From Austropuccinia psidii (Eukaryota > Basidiomycota > Pucciniomycetes > Pucciniales > Sphaerophragmiaceae), in NCBI GenBank assembly GCA_023105745.1, contig JALGQZ010000009.1:29800107-29864106 (forward strand): DNA of 64,000 nucleotides. Direction: 5' to 3'. Positions 13,201 to 27,526 of the stretch are shown in pieces (within the stretch, counting starts at the first letter, position 1; the number at the start of each line of letters is the position of its first letter). Under the pieces are notes generated by a model, which worked only from the letters and a program-made list of their open reading frames with translations, made no database searches and had not been told where the DNA came from. The translations under genes were made by a program, and so were the position numbers.

Positions 13201-16200
13201 ACTCCTTTTTAGGACTTGTAGAATGTAAATGTAGAATTTTTTCTTTGTATGTAGTTTGAGGAAGCTTTAAGAAACCTCTGTTTTTTCATGAAATCGGATT
13301 ATTTATTTACAAAAAAATTACTGGAAATTAATTTTGGATTTGATGGTCCAATTTCACTAGTTCTATGGTGAGGTGAGGCTTGAAAACATTAATCTCCTTC
13401 ACGCTAATTTACATCATTCACAACTTTTGAGAAGTTAGTGGAAATGTTTCAATGTAGGAAAGTCATGAAGTTCATTTCTCACCAATAGAGACTCTCTGTT
13501 TATTCATAATTATTGGGAAAGTTCCAATACATCTAGCCGTTCCCATTTTCAAATAATGTTTTACTGGAAGTTAATAGAAATATTATTAAGATATATTGCT
13601 TATTTATGGAAAAAGGGACATTTTGGGGATAAATTTTCTGTAGGAAACACTTTTTATGCTCAACACTTAGAATATGATACACAGACATACCAATTTAATA
13701 GAAAATGAATATCCCCTCATATAGTTACTGTCCAAATTTTAAATCCTAATCTTCTCTTTAAACTAACAGAAGCTTGTGGCAACAAAGATTTTTAATAAAA
13801 TAATCCATATTCATTCACAAGGTGTAGGAATATATTTTATGTCTTTAATGAGATAGAAGAGTATAATTACTTACTTATTCAGACCTTTATTTACTAACTG
13901 ATTTATACCTTTCAAAAATTTATCCTTTCTGTTTCATTCTTATCAAATTTTCCCTTTCAGTGAAGCCATTTTATGGGAGATGTATTCTTGTAAGAATAAA
14001 TGGATAAAGCCGCAGAATCCTTATAATTTTTAATTTTATCATTCAGGAATTCCTCACTGAAGTAAAAGAAAATGGTTTTTATGATTCCAATTTTTTATTT
14101 TTAATTATATTCTCTTATTTCAAACACTTATCATAAGCTTCATATCTGTTTTATTTACATTCGCAGAATTTTTGCATATTCTGATTGGTCATCTATGCTA
14201 ATATAACAAAAAAGGCATATATATATTGAGGATGTATTGTACTAAGATATTAAAATTATTTAATTATACAGATAAACTTATCTGTTGAAATTAATCTTTA
14301 AAAGTTAAAATTTATGCTTTATTTAAGTCAAATTTAATTCAAGGATATCTATTGGGGGAAATCCTGTTGATTTTACATTTTTTCCAGGATTTCCATTTCC
14401 CTTGTGGCACAAGTTGTCTATGAGTTTACCTATAAGAGACCTTATATTACGGAGTTATAGTGTTGTTATTCTATTTTAAACATAACCAAAAAGGGCTATC
14501 TATCCATTATTTGCTAGCTTAAACAAGTAAACTTGTCCTTTTTCTATGAGATTCTCCATGAAGAGTTTAAGTAATCTGACCTAGTTGGAGGAGATCTTGG
14601 GAGCAAATATACAGCTTAAAAGGGTAGGTTAACTCTTGTTCCTTATTATTTTTAATTTCAAGTTTATGATAAAAATATGAAAACGACAAGGATTAAATGA
14701 ATTTTCAAACTAAAAATTACAATGAGCTACTTCCTCTTTAAATACTAAATAGTACAGTACTGGTACAGAAGAAATATAAAATAATGTAACAACAAAAGTA
14801 CTGTACTTTTTCTGTAAAAAAAGTGCGAAAAATATAAATCATATTGAATGAAAAGTTGAACAGGCGAAAATCACAATTTTAACAGTGTATAGCTCCAAAA
14901 TTTAGCAATCCCATCCCTTCAGTCTTTCAGGAATATCCCTTGGAAATATCAAAATTAGATATCTTGATCAGGTGAGTAAGCTATCATTTATTATTGAGAA
15001 TGCGATTAGCTGCACCGAAGCTTATTACAGCTCTCTGAGGATAATTAAATCTTTATTTAATTGTGATTAACAATATATATTCATAGCTGTGAGCTTTTTT
15101 CATTGAAATTTGTCTTATTTGAGCTATAAAAAATCTTCTCTACATAAAAAACTTCTTTCTTGTGAGAAACTCACTTAGTATTGTGTCAATTATTGGTTCA
15201 AAAATAATTTATTCTAATTTAATTTTCTATATCCAAGCCTATGGATGCTGTTGTTGTGTTTCAATTTCCAATTTTATTGGTATTTTTCAATACTAAAATA
15301 ATACTAATTAATTTAGGATATTTGATCCACAGGTTCAATCAATAATTCATTAAGTATAATAAAAGTCAATATTTGATCAAAGATATTATATCAATCAAGG
15401 TTTCAAAAGATTATTTAGGATATGTTTTCTTCTGTTAGCCTTCTTCCATTGTATTTAATATTGCATAAATATATTTTGTTTTAATAAATACATTTTTGGA
15501 GTTTTTCCTCATGGTATAGTTTATTTCAGTGAAGCCATAATTTTCCTTTTCTCACATATGTTTTCCATTCATCTTTTCCATTAATTATTTTCCTTTAAGA
15601 TCTTGAATTATTCAAAGATTCTTAGTAGAAAACAGTTAGAGAAGCCTAATACTTTACTTTTGTGTCTATCAATTTGATCGAGTCAGAGCTTAGTTTTTTT
15701 TCATATTCTGGAAAAGAAAATGGGATAATATTCTTTCAGGTTCATTAATTTTTCTTTCAGAAATTTCTTCTGATATGAGAAGAAATTTCATTCAGTGGCA
15801 CCATAATTAGTGAATAATAAAGATTCTTTTTTTTGTTTCAGTGTTATAGTTTTATGAATACACTCAGCTTATTTATTTTCTCATCTTATGAGAATGCAAT
15901 ACTTTGAATATTTCAGAAATCCTACAATGTATATATTAAATTACAAATTGTGAATAAAGTGATTATGGAAAGAATATAATGAGATGTACCTAAGAATAGA
16001 TGGAGAAATAGAAAGGAAATACTAAATGTATAGGATTGAAATAGCACTGGGGACAAGAGAAATTTTTTTCAATATCTTAGTAATATCCACATAGTTGAAG
16101 GAGGTGAACACCCATACCTGAGCAGAAATTTTTTAAAGAATAAAAATATACAAAAGGACATTTCATAAATAAGCTTAAAGATGTAGAGAAAATATGTTAA

Positions 16201-18749
16201 ATGAAGGCCGATTAATATTTATTTATAAATTTTTATGATATAAAAAGCAAGTAGAGTTAATTCCACAAGACCTCTGTTTTTAATTTGGTATTCAAGTAGT
16301 GTACCTGAGCACCATGTGAATAGCTGTTGCAAACCTTGAGTTTTGACCTCAACCTCCATACCTGCCCAATTTTAGATTATTTTTCTGTTTGGATGATTGG
16401 CTGGAGGGAAGAGTCATTCAAGATCATAATTTTGTCAAATTTTCGACCATCAATTACATTTTCTGTACTTTATAAATTTGGAAAACTTGTGTTGATTTTG
16501 TTTAAAAGGTTTATTTATCACTTCTGGTTTGAACTGTTTCCCTTCTAAAAATTTTCAGGAGGGAAACAAAGGTTTTTGAGCCTAAAACCCAAAATTCCTC
16601 TTTAAAAACACAATCGGACCTGATCAAACTGGATTTAAACCTAACCCAAAGAATCCCCAAAAGACTCCACCTTACCAAATTTACTCAAGGGAATCCATAG
16701 GTAAACCTTAACTCAGCTTTTACCAATTCCTTCAATGTTCCATTTTGAGAATCTTTTTCAGAGAACTTTTTAAGCTTTTTTATTTAATACCATGAGTCCA
16801 TAAAAGAATCTTCTGTAGTGGTTAATTTTTCATGGAGACTATAATCAAGATTCAAATCTGTCAATATCATTAAGAATATTCTCTGTGAGCCTTATTGGTA
16901 ATTTCAAATACTCAAAAGTCCACAAAGATAAAACAAATGTTTAATAATACTTATCACGTCTTAAAATAGAAATTTTAATGGAGAAAAATAATAAAAACCA
17001 TCACTTTTTACAAAAGATTAATAAAACTAAGAGAAAAATCAGAATAAGCCTTTTTCTTATAAAAATTAAGCAAAATTAAAAATTTTGGAATTTTTTCGAA
17101 AATATTCTATTTGTGAGAAAAGAGGCTGTAAATCCTATCATTTTAATTTTTCCTATTTTGAATAAAATCAAAAAAATTTCATTGTTTGATTACCCATGAA
17201 ATTTGACCTTGGGTCACCTATGGGTGAATTATCTGTAGCTAAACTCTAAGTAATCCCAAATGAAGCTTTGAGAATTTTAACTATGAAGATCATTAAATTA
17301 TCAAACTTTAATTTTCCTCATGTGAAATTTGGTATCATTCATTCTTTTTTGTGCTAAAAATAAGGTTTAGTATTTAATTTATAATCTATGAGGAATTGAA
17401 TTTTCTTTATGAAAGATGTAAAAATTTTCATATGAATTAAATGAGTATATTTCAAACTCAAAAGGAGTAATTGAGAATTACAATTTTTTACTGGAAATTC
17501 TCAATTTAATTTACATTTTAGAGGAAATACAGAAAAAAAGTGGAGAAATTATCCTTTGAGAAGGAAAAATTCTTTTTTATTAAAGGGTGGAAGACTCTTC
17601 CAAACTGCTTGACTCTATGTGTATAATTGCAAAAAAAATCAAAATTCCCCTTCCTCTGGCCAGTGTATTAGGAAAAGTTTCTGTTACTTGATTGAAAATC
17701 TAGTTTTTATACCAACTGGGTTGTTATACACTGTTACCAAGTGGGTAAGACTATCATGCTTTTTAAAAATTCTTCCAAGAGACATATTTGGCTTTCTAAA
17801 GTGTCTTTAAATATACTTTAAAATGTTTTCAATACTCAAAATCAACTATTACTATAGTAATTTCTACTTTTTAGGGCTCAAATGGCTAAACTAGCCCTTT
17901 TTTGATTCAAAAAGGGGCCCAAAAACGCTATAAGCTTCCTTTTTATATACAAAACTGGTCTAAAAACTTGTGGCAACACTTTCCACCTTTTGAGGAGGAA
18001 ATCTTGAGGCTATAAAAAAGAGTCTTCCTTTCCCCATATTTCCTTTTCACATTACTCTTTTTATGTTTATAGTTAGCTTAATTAACTTCAAGCCAATAAG
18101 AAAAATATTATATGAGCAAATTCCAATCATTTCTAACTTTGTGGAAGTTTCAAAATAATTATGATTATTTTGACCCTTGAGAAACCTGAAAAATTTAATT
18201 AAAGAATCTCTAATATTATGCGCTTTTTTACTCTATTTATGTATTTAATATTCCCATTTTTGGTCATGTTTTCTCTCTTGAAACCCCTTTCAGATTCTCT
18301 ATTCATGTATCCAGTGTTTTCAGTCCTTTTCTCAATCAACCAAAAAGAATTCTCGCTGTAGAAATTCTTTTTTATCCTTAAATATCTCTTTTAGATTCTT
18401 TTTAGTAAGATGATAGATCTTTGAAAACCATTTTTATACTAATAAATTTGAAATAGGTAGCTTTTTATTCTTTCCTTTTCAAAATTCAAAACTACCATTT
18501 TTAACTTATTTTACCTTATATCAAGCTTCATTACAGAGAAGGTATTCTATTTTTTCAATAAGACTTTAACATCCACACCTTGGATTATCCAAGTATCCCC
18601 AAGGGGGTACTTTCCATAATTCTTCAAGGGCTATCAATAGAATAATTAAGCTGTCTCTCAAAAATCTCCAAGCTCATTTTTCCTCAGAGAAAAACTCATT
18701 CAGCCAATACAACCTAATCTTAATTTAGAGTGTATTTGATCAGGGTATT
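13201..18749. other. AT-rich gene-free stretch
   Basis: No gene, transposon terminus or RNA gene could be supported. A somewhat less AT-rich patch at about 17870-18010 contains imperfect inverted C/G runs (AAGGGGCCC) but no recognisable structure. Confidence 0.45.
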
Positions 18750-20101
18750 TGTCAGGATTACTCTATAATATAGTAGTCAAATGACTATAATTTGGAGTTT
18801 TACATGTAAAAAAGGATTCATAATGAGGATTTTGGGTTAAAAATAAAGGTCCTAGAGAGAAAATAGTGGTGGTTAGTTCTACTGAAATCCCTGTGTGCAA
18901 CAATTGCAAATTGACTAACTATAATGATTACTACAATAATTAATATTATAACTATACCTGAATATTTTCCAAGAGTATAATTTTTTGGAAACAGTTTTAC
19001 TAGATAGGTGTGTAAGAGCAGGATGGGTATTCCTCTTTCAGACAGAGGAAGGTCCCTTTTTGTCCTGAAGAGGGGTGGAAGGACCTCTGTTCCTTACCTC
19101 ATAGAAGGAGTGAGCAACATTTTCACTGAAATGGGTGGGCTTGTGGTTTGTAAATTCCTGTATAACCTGTATTGGGCCCAGCTGTGGCTTTGAAACCACA
19201 TCTGGTCACTTTTCCCCAAAAAAGGATGAAATTTTTCTCCTGGGGTCCTCACAGGCATGGTCTTACAGGCCAGACATGTAGAAATCTGTACAGCACACAT
19301 CAGTGGACCCCATATTAGTCATACTATGAGGTATTGAAGTAGAAACATCTTTTTCCGTCATTTTGACACCTCATATTCATAGTTATGGGATTTTGACCTT
19401 AAAAATACCATATATTTTTCATTTTTTAGATGGAGGGCTCAAAGTTGGTTCATTTTTTACCCTTTATAAGTTTTGAAAATGGTAACTCATTTGATATTCC
19501 TTACATAAAATATGACAAAGCTATAGATGTTTCTCATTTTGTTGATGGAATTTGTATTTTTGATAAATCCTGTGTTATGTTATTATCTTTTATAACTCTT
19601 GCTCTGGAGGTGGTACAGTCATATAGAGAGTACCAGTGAAAGGTGAAGGCCCTTCTCTTTATAAAAAAAACCCACTTTGGGTATCTCACACTAAAACTGT
19701 ATAAGTTAGATGAGAGGCAAATATTTTGTTCACCCTTGTTTTGTTTATATCTTTCCAAAAATTCTGTAGTTTTGGTTGCAGTACCATTGGATATCCCTGG
19801 CTGAGGGCTTCAATTTGAACACCCATCTGATGGGATTCTTCTCTTTTCTCTAGATTTTAGATGAGAGGTGAAAATTAAGATATATTCTCAGCTCTTTTTT
19901 TGAGAAGGGATAGATTTTTCATTCCTTTTCCTATGATTATGGAAGTTTTATATTTGGAAAGAGATTAATTTCCTCTTTCTTTTTAAGGCCATTGTGAGCT
20001 ATTTTGGCTCAGCTCACTTTTAGTGGTCATTTTTGTTATACCATTGGTTTGTGGTATATTGATGTCATTCTTGTTCTCTGGTTTAGAGTCACAGGCTGAC
20101 A
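18750..20101 (+). mobile_element. Solo LTR, family 1, copy A
   Basis: A 1,352-bp LTR-like unit starts TGTCAGGATTACTC and ends GAGTCACAGGCTGACA. The ends form the inverted repeat TGTCAG/CTGACA. The flanking 5-mers are GTATT (18745-18749) and TTATT (20102-20106), a four-of-five match consistent with an aged target-site duplication. Blocks shared with copies B and C include the start, an internal TACAATAATT region, a GGCTTGTGG...CCTGTAT region near 19140-19170 and the last ~60 bp. No retrotransposon internal sequence lies on either side, so it is a solo LTR. Small frames inside (for example 19430-19639) are not conserved as proteins between copies. The superfamily is unknown; length and 5-bp duplications fit LTR retrotransposons. 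Confidence 0.8.
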
Positions 20102-23100
20102 TTATTGGGTTATTTGATCAAGAAGTCTCTTCCCCAATATAGCTATAATCATCTCCAAGGAATGATATGGGTTGCTAACAGATATCAGAGGTTCAAGGAT
20201 TTAGTTTCTCACATATATATACTGTACTCCTTTTAATCCCTGGGGGTTTTCCCCTAGTAAATTAATTTAATAATATAAGAGCTATTTTAAATCTTCATTA
20301 GGTTCATATTTATATTGAACACTTATGATTCTAGTTCAGTAATTTTCATCCTTTTCTCACCTTTTCAGGGAATTTTGGTGACTATTTCTTCACCAAGTCC
20401 CTTATTATTTCTGAGATTATCTAACTGTTATGTAAGGATCTATTTTGCTGGATTTTTTAAATAATATTTTTCTGAATTCACTTGAATCTGTGTTTCATTA
20501 TTTTTGAAAGAAAGTTCTTCATTTTATTCTTTTTATCTTTTAAATAGCCCCATAAAGCTATTACTCACTGAGCTCCAAGGCACTCTTGATTTCAAATAGT
20601 TTTTGTTAAAGTATACTACAGGTTTATCTGGGTTAGTTATCATTTTGTTAATGAACATATTCTTTTATGTTTCTGCTTGAGAGCTTCATTCTGATCTTTG
20701 GAATTATTATTGTTAGGACTATTATCCTTCTCAGATATAAAATTTTTATTTTTGAAACTTCACATATCCCAGACCACTTATCTGCAGCTCCTTGCAAGAT
20801 ATTATCTCAAATGAAAACCTCAAACCACCCAAATATCAAAATATCTGATTTTTTCTTTATCTCTCATTATTTCGTGAATTCAACTCTAAGAGATCCATTT
20901 TTTCTTTGAAATACCTATGAGATGTTCAATATTAGCTCACAATTATATAATACAGGTATTTAATAATATCTTTTTCCTTGATTGAAATTATATTTCCCTT
21001 ATATGCTTGATCACTTCATATTGATATTTGTAAGCCAAATCTTCAAGTTCTTATTTTTTACATAGAAATATTGGTATTTTTTGTTCATTTTTATTTTTTA
21101 TATGTATTTTTTCTTCTGTGTCTATCTTTTAAAGAAAAATTCAATTAAAAATATGGTTTGTTTATCTCACAGACGGACTTAATTGAAATAATATCCCCAA
21201 ATATTTTTGAATTATTGAGCCTTTTGGATTCATACAAATTTATTCAAAAATCTTGCCCATTTTTGGAATGAACTTTTGCCTCAAAATCCCAGGGTGTAAA
21301 CAAAAATAATCCAGTTAGTCTTACATAAATAAAGCCAATGCACCCTGTAAATCTTTCAGCCTTAATAGCTTTTGATATTTTCTCTTTTTTAATTTTTGAA
21401 AATGCAATGAATCTTCTCTTCTTTTTAATTAATACTGAAATTACATGATTAATTTAAAGCTCAATTTCACCATTTCTCACTTGGAATTATATTCCAGTTT
21501 AAGACAAATAATTTCAACTTACATTTGCTACCACCTTTAAAAAAGGAAGGAAAGTTATTTCTGAATAACTTTTTTACCTTCTTGAGGAATCATAAGAAAT
21601 TTCATATTCTCCAAGATTACAAACATATTTCCTGAATCAATTGAGATTCCTTAACCATATTTTTCAGAACTATTGGTATTATGATTTTTTCCAGATAATT
21701 TGAAGTACATATTCTAATAGAAAAATTACTTGACTATTACTAGAGATAAATATGGCTATATAATTCTCAATTTATGATTTTATATCTTATTTAATCTTAT
21801 TAACATACTGGAATTACTTTTGAGTCCTTAATTCAAGGTCCCATTTTATTGGATTTGAGATGTAATTTTGTTTTTAGGGATGATTTGATTGAGTAAACTT
21901 TTTTGATCCCACCAAAAATCTCTACCTTATTGATGTAGAGTACCTGGGGCATCTCAAAACACATTTTCTCAATTTGAAAAAGAACTATGGGATTTGAGAC
22001 ACTTAAAGGAAATTTTTTCATTTAAATATCATGTTTTCAAACATTAAAATAACACAGCTCAGAATTTGTGGTATTAACTAAAGCCCAAAAATTTAATGTG
22101 GGATTTGAGGATCTATGATTTAGATTTGCAATGTGGGGTTTGATAACTTTGAACTTATTTTCTATTGAAATGAAAATTTAATAGCTTCAGCTATTTTGAT
22201 TTATGTAAAGTAGAGCTATCAATAAATAGAATCAATAGATATGTGAATAAATGTAATTTTCAAAAAAAAAAAATTTCAAATTGATTAATTCATTAACTTA
22301 ATACTACAGAATGGTTTAAAGCCTTAATAATCTTAAAACAAAACCTTTTTCCTTCTTTTTCACAAAAAGGATATAGTTAATCTTATATAATAATTCTTTT
22401 CAAAAATTTATTTTTGGGGAATAAAAATATTTCTATTATGGTCTTTTCAAAAGATAATACACTATAAAAATTACCAAAATGTTTTACTTTCAATTTGATT
22501 CTTCATTGAGAAACTGTTACCTCCTTGATATACTTATTTCAGGTCCTCAGTAAGTCTCAATTTCCAAAAACCTTTTTAAAGATACCTAGGTCTAAATTGA
22601 CACCAAATTGGTATTTTTTCCTTGAATTTAGTTTCAAAGACAAAAATGCCATTTTTGCATTTATTTTTTTCTCATATGGTTATTTTTTATTTGAAAGATT
22701 AATTTTTCTTTGTTTTTTAAGGCTCAATTTACAAAATGAAATAGAAAAAACTCAAAAGAAATTTGGCTTACCACCCCAATCTTTTGGAAATCAAAGAGGG
22801 CCATCCAAAGGGGTGACATTCTTTTTTTAAGAGAATTTTCTCCAATTCCCAAAACTGGCCAAATCTAAGTTTTTTCTGGGCATTGAGGCCTATATTACCA
22901 TTTTGACCCAATAATATTAGTTTAAATCTTCTTTATTACACTATAGGCTTAAAGGCCTGGGGAGTTTGCATTTGACCCCAGATCATGTCATTTTGGGAGT
23001 CTGAAAGGGTGTAAAAATGGCTGTTTCAGGCTAACATTACTACAAAAAAGCCATAATTATATTTTAAAAATATTGTTTCTTCTGAATTCAATTGCAGATT

Positions 23101-26100
23101 CTAATTCAGGAATAATATTTTTTTCAAAAAAAAAAACAGAAAAATATAAGATATTTAATTTTTAATAAAATTAAAAACAGATATAATTAGCTTCATCGCT
23201 CTTTAGCTTATCATTTTTTGTTTTTGGAGCTTACTTTATTTGATTGATAGGTCCAATTATATATAATTATTTTATCAGTTTCTATTTTAAATCAAAAATT
23301 TGAACCATGATTTTTTTGTTTTTGAATTTTATTTGTTGTATTATTTTCCTTATTTATTTTTTATAAAATTGAAATAAGCCAAAATAATATTGGCACTTTG
23401 ATTAATAAATAAAAAAATATGATTCAATATGATTCATAAAGTAAAACTAAATTGAGCATTAGTACCATATATGAAGTAATGTTTTTCTTCTTGATTCTTT
23501 CTTTGAGTAAGATTTTATTTATCCTTTCTTTTTATTATTCAATTTAAGCTCAAAAGAATCTAAATATGAATATACTTCAATACTTGATAATAAATTACCT
23601 TTATTTTCAGGAAAACTTAGTTCCTTAAACACTTGAGCATGAAATGATATCCCTGAATATCTTTAAAAAATACTCAAAAGGAGTCCCTCCTTCCTATTAT
23701 TTTCAATTTCTTTCATTCATTAAAAAGTAATATAATATTCAATTAGATATAATATACAAACTCAAAAACTTTATATAGGATATAAATATCACATTGAAAA
23801 ATTATGAAAAAGATATTATAAAACAAGAATTTGAAATTTTCCTCATAAATTTACTAATTTGATTCAACTTAATGACATGAGAATTTTTCAACTTGACAAC
23901 TTTAAATTTTCTCTTTCATTTCTATCAACTTTTGATAATTCTTGATAAATTTAATTTGATTTACTTTTCATTGTTCAATTTTTTATTCTTATTTTCTTTT
24001 CTTTATTTAGAGGATTGGAAATCCCATTTAAGCCCTTTTATATTAGTTCCTCAAAACTTGGATTAATTTGGCCCCACTTATTATATTCACACAAAGGAAA
24101 CCATTTCCCCTATTAAAGGTAAAAAATAGGTGAAATTGGGAGAAATACAGGTTACCAAACCTTATTCCCCAAATCCCAAACAGAGAAAAACTGTGAATAA
24201 AAAATTCAATGATCCCAAAACCAATTCAACCTTATTTTCCACTCAATGTTTTCAATAATATTTCCCTCTTTTTCACCTCACATTTCCCCATTTTTGATCT
24301 TTTTCCCTCCCCATTCCTCTTGTTTTCCCACTCTTATTTGATCATCAATTCATACCACATTTTTCAATTTTTTGCCCTTAATCTATCTTCCCTTAAATTT
24401 TCTTCTCAAATTCTCAAGTTGTTAAGATGTAACTGACCTTTGGAAGAATTATCATAATTTATCAAGGGCTTAAGTTTATTATATTAACACCTATTGTTAA
24501 AAAATGACTCAAGATTAGCCTGACATTGTTTGTGAAATTTCTAGAAATCATGCACCCAATTAGAAATTTCAAATTGAAATAAATTAGACTTCCCTTTCAG
24601 GATTTATTCCAGGAAATATGCCAAAAAAATAACTTTGATCCTCAAACTCAAAAACACTGATCATAATCATGAAGCCAGTGGAAATTAGATGGATCATACC
24701 TTATTAAGGATGTTTTCTTCTCAGGAAAACTTTCTCATAGCAGATATTTCCTCAGCCTATCTTTTCCACAGAAAAATCCATGCTAAAATTTTGAATCAAA
24801 GAGAGCCTGAAATACCTGAAATTCTTAAAGAAATTCAAAATTAAAGGAAAATACTAAGTAAGGAGAAATTTAAAGGAATGGGTCCAATTAATTCCCTTAG
24901 TGACACCTTAAATAAATAAATCTCCTTATGTTCCAATCAAAATAAAATTGGAATTAATATCAAATCCTTATTTTTCACTCATCCAATGACTATCAAACTC
25001 TTTAAAGGATTCCCCAATGTCCTCCTAATGGACTTTACTTAAAAAACCAATGATATAATTCCCTCCTCCCAAATTTTTTTGTTTCAGCTCAAGAAATAAA
25101 ACCTTTTCTGAGGAATTTTGTTTACTCAATAAGAAATTTCAGGAAGGTTACAGTTAATCTTTCAAAAAATACTGTGATCTTAATAACAAAAAATGAATCA
25201 AAACCCCACCATTAATTTTAATTGATGTGTAATTTTCCTTAATTAATACTATTAGAAGTCCTTTGAAAAATATAAAGATAATTCTTTGAAATTAGAAAAT
25301 TCATGAATATATGTAAGCATACTTTATAAAAAAGCTTGGATGTGGCAGTCTCTTTGAAAAATTAAACACCTTGTGTAATTAAGCGATTATTTTATCTTGA
25401 AACTTTCTACATCTGTCTTGTATAATAATAATCCTTTTTTTTCCTTTCTTCAACAGATTTTATTTTGTTCTTATAAGAATAATTTGATTAAAATTGGAAC
25501 ATATAAAACATAAGCATTAGAAATGAAGAGTTAGTGGAAAATCTCAAAATAAATGGCTACAGCTCCAAAGGAAATTCATACATGCTTTGGACATAAATAT
25601 TCCACATCTTAGGGTCTCTACCACCCCAAGAGTGGAAGGAGCCAGCTTAATTTCAAATATATTTATTAATGATTTGATTGGAGCTCTTCTTGAGGTAGTT
25701 CAATCTATTACTATGGCCTGCAATAAACAGCTTATTTGAAAAATTCATGGAATACCCCATGAGGTGGTGGTTAATATCAGAAATATACCTCCCAACCCTT
25801 CTTCTCCAAGTGGTAAAATATCACATCATTCTATACAAATAGCAGATGATAATAAAAGAAACTTTTTCACTCAATTATTTTGGTACCAACACATATTTCA
25901 ATTATCTAGGAATAGATTTTGAATATTCTATAAAAAGACATTTTCCAATAGAGAGAAATTTAAAAATAGAATATTCAATAATAAATGAAATTTAAATTTA
26001 CTATTAAAAGTTTTTTTTTTAATTTCTTAAAGAAATTTTTACTCATTTATTGATATCAAGGCATTTGTAATATTTTAGCCATCCTATAGAAGTCAAGATA

Positions 26101-26111
26101 AAGAAATAATA
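20102..26111. other. AT-rich gene-free stretch between two solo LTRs
   Basis: The LTRs on either side are in opposite orientation, so this is not the body of one element. I see no gag, protease, reverse transcriptase or integrase motif. Low-complexity T- and A-rich runs are common (for example 22260-22275 and 23120-23140). A less AT-rich patch at about 22740-23030 has no recognisable feature. Confidence 0.45.
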
Positions 26112-27526
26112 TGTCAGCATGTGACTCAAAGCCAGAGCACAAGCATGATAGGCAAAATACTATAAACTAATGGCAGACTAAAATACCACCAAAACATGAA
26201 GCTGAGCCAAAACATCACAAAAGGTATCAAAATGAAGAGTAAGCTCACCTCTTTCCAAATATTCAAGTCCCATCATAATAGGAAAAAGTTTAACAAAGCT
26301 ATTAAGGCTCAAAGCAGTTGCTGAGCATAAACCTTAATTTTCACCTCTGATATATAATCCAGAGAAACAGCCTGAACCCCATCAAATTAGTGTTCAAATT
26401 GAATCTCTCAGTCAGGAATATCTAATCGTAATAGCCAAACTGAGCTAGCATCAAAAATACAGAACTTATGGCCAAATTATATCCAAATAAAGGTGAATAA
26501 AATATTCACCTCTCATCTAACTTCTACAGTTTTGGTGTTGGATACCTAAAGTGGGGTTATTTTAGAAAAATCACAATAAGGGCTATCTGATGGTGCAATC
26601 CATTCCCCCATAACCCATCTATAACCAACATCATGGAGCAAACAAGTTCCATACAGGATTTGAGTAAAATTAATATTTGGATAATGGGAATTAAACATGG
26701 TATAGCTTTTCCATATTTATTTCTACCCATACAAAATGAGGTACCATTGTGTAGAACCCATCCAGGGCTATACACTGAACCAACTTTGAGGTAAATATCC
26801 TGAAAACTGACACAGCTATGGTAGTTTCAAAGTTAAAATGCCACAGCTGGGTCAATACACCTTTACTGTGGGATAGTTTCCTATATCCTTGAATATGAGG
26901 TGTTCATTGGACAAAAGAGCCTGTTTATCCTTCAATACCTCATAGATTTTTCAATACAGGGGCCCATACAGGCTCTGTACAGCATTCTACATGTCATACA
27001 TGTCAGAAGAGGGATGTGTGGTCCCCAGACAAGAATTTTCACCCTTTATTGGCTAAAACTGCCCAGATGTGATTTCAAAGCCATATCTGAGCCAATTACA
27101 GGCTATACAGGATTTTTGAAATCCACAAGCCAGTCCTTGGAAGTCAAAAATTTTCACTTCCTCCACCTTAACTGGTCTAGATGACCTTTTCACCCATTTT
27201 CAAGATAAAAAGGAACCTTTCTCTTCCCAAAAGAGAAATCTCCATCCTGCTCTTAAATTCCTACATCTTAAAACTTTCAAAAACAGTTATACTCCTGGAA
27301 ATTAACCAGTTATAATTATAATTTAATTATTGTAGTCTTTTATTATAATAAACCAATTGATAAAGCTGAATCCAGGGCTTTAAATAGAACTCACCACCAC
27401 TATTTCTTCATATTAAAGCCTTGGAAATCTTTTATAAACTCTTTTTAAGCTTATTTTTCCATATCATAGTCATAGTTTGAGTTTTATATACTATTCTTAT
27501 AGCTCTTTCATAGACTCAGAATGACA
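26112..27526 (-). mobile_element. Solo LTR, family 1, copy B
   Basis: A minus-strand copy of the same LTR as 18750-20101, 1,415 bp long. On the minus strand it starts TGTCATTCTGAGTCTATG and ends GAGTCACATGCTGACA. Flanking 5-mers on the plus strand are TAATA (26107-26111) and GAATA (27527-27531), again four of five. Alignment by eye to copy A is continuous, including AATAGTGGTGG, TTAAGAGCAGGATGG, CAAAGTTGGTTCA, GTTAGATGAGAGG and TTCAATTTGAACAC. The 72-codon frame at 26557-26775 and the 94-codon frame at 26900-27184 lie within it and are not supported as genes. Confidence 0.8.

Noticed and set aside
20102..26111. Full-length LTR element bounded by copies A and B
   Set aside because: The two LTRs are in opposite orientation, have different flanking 5-mers and no gag-pol lies between them.
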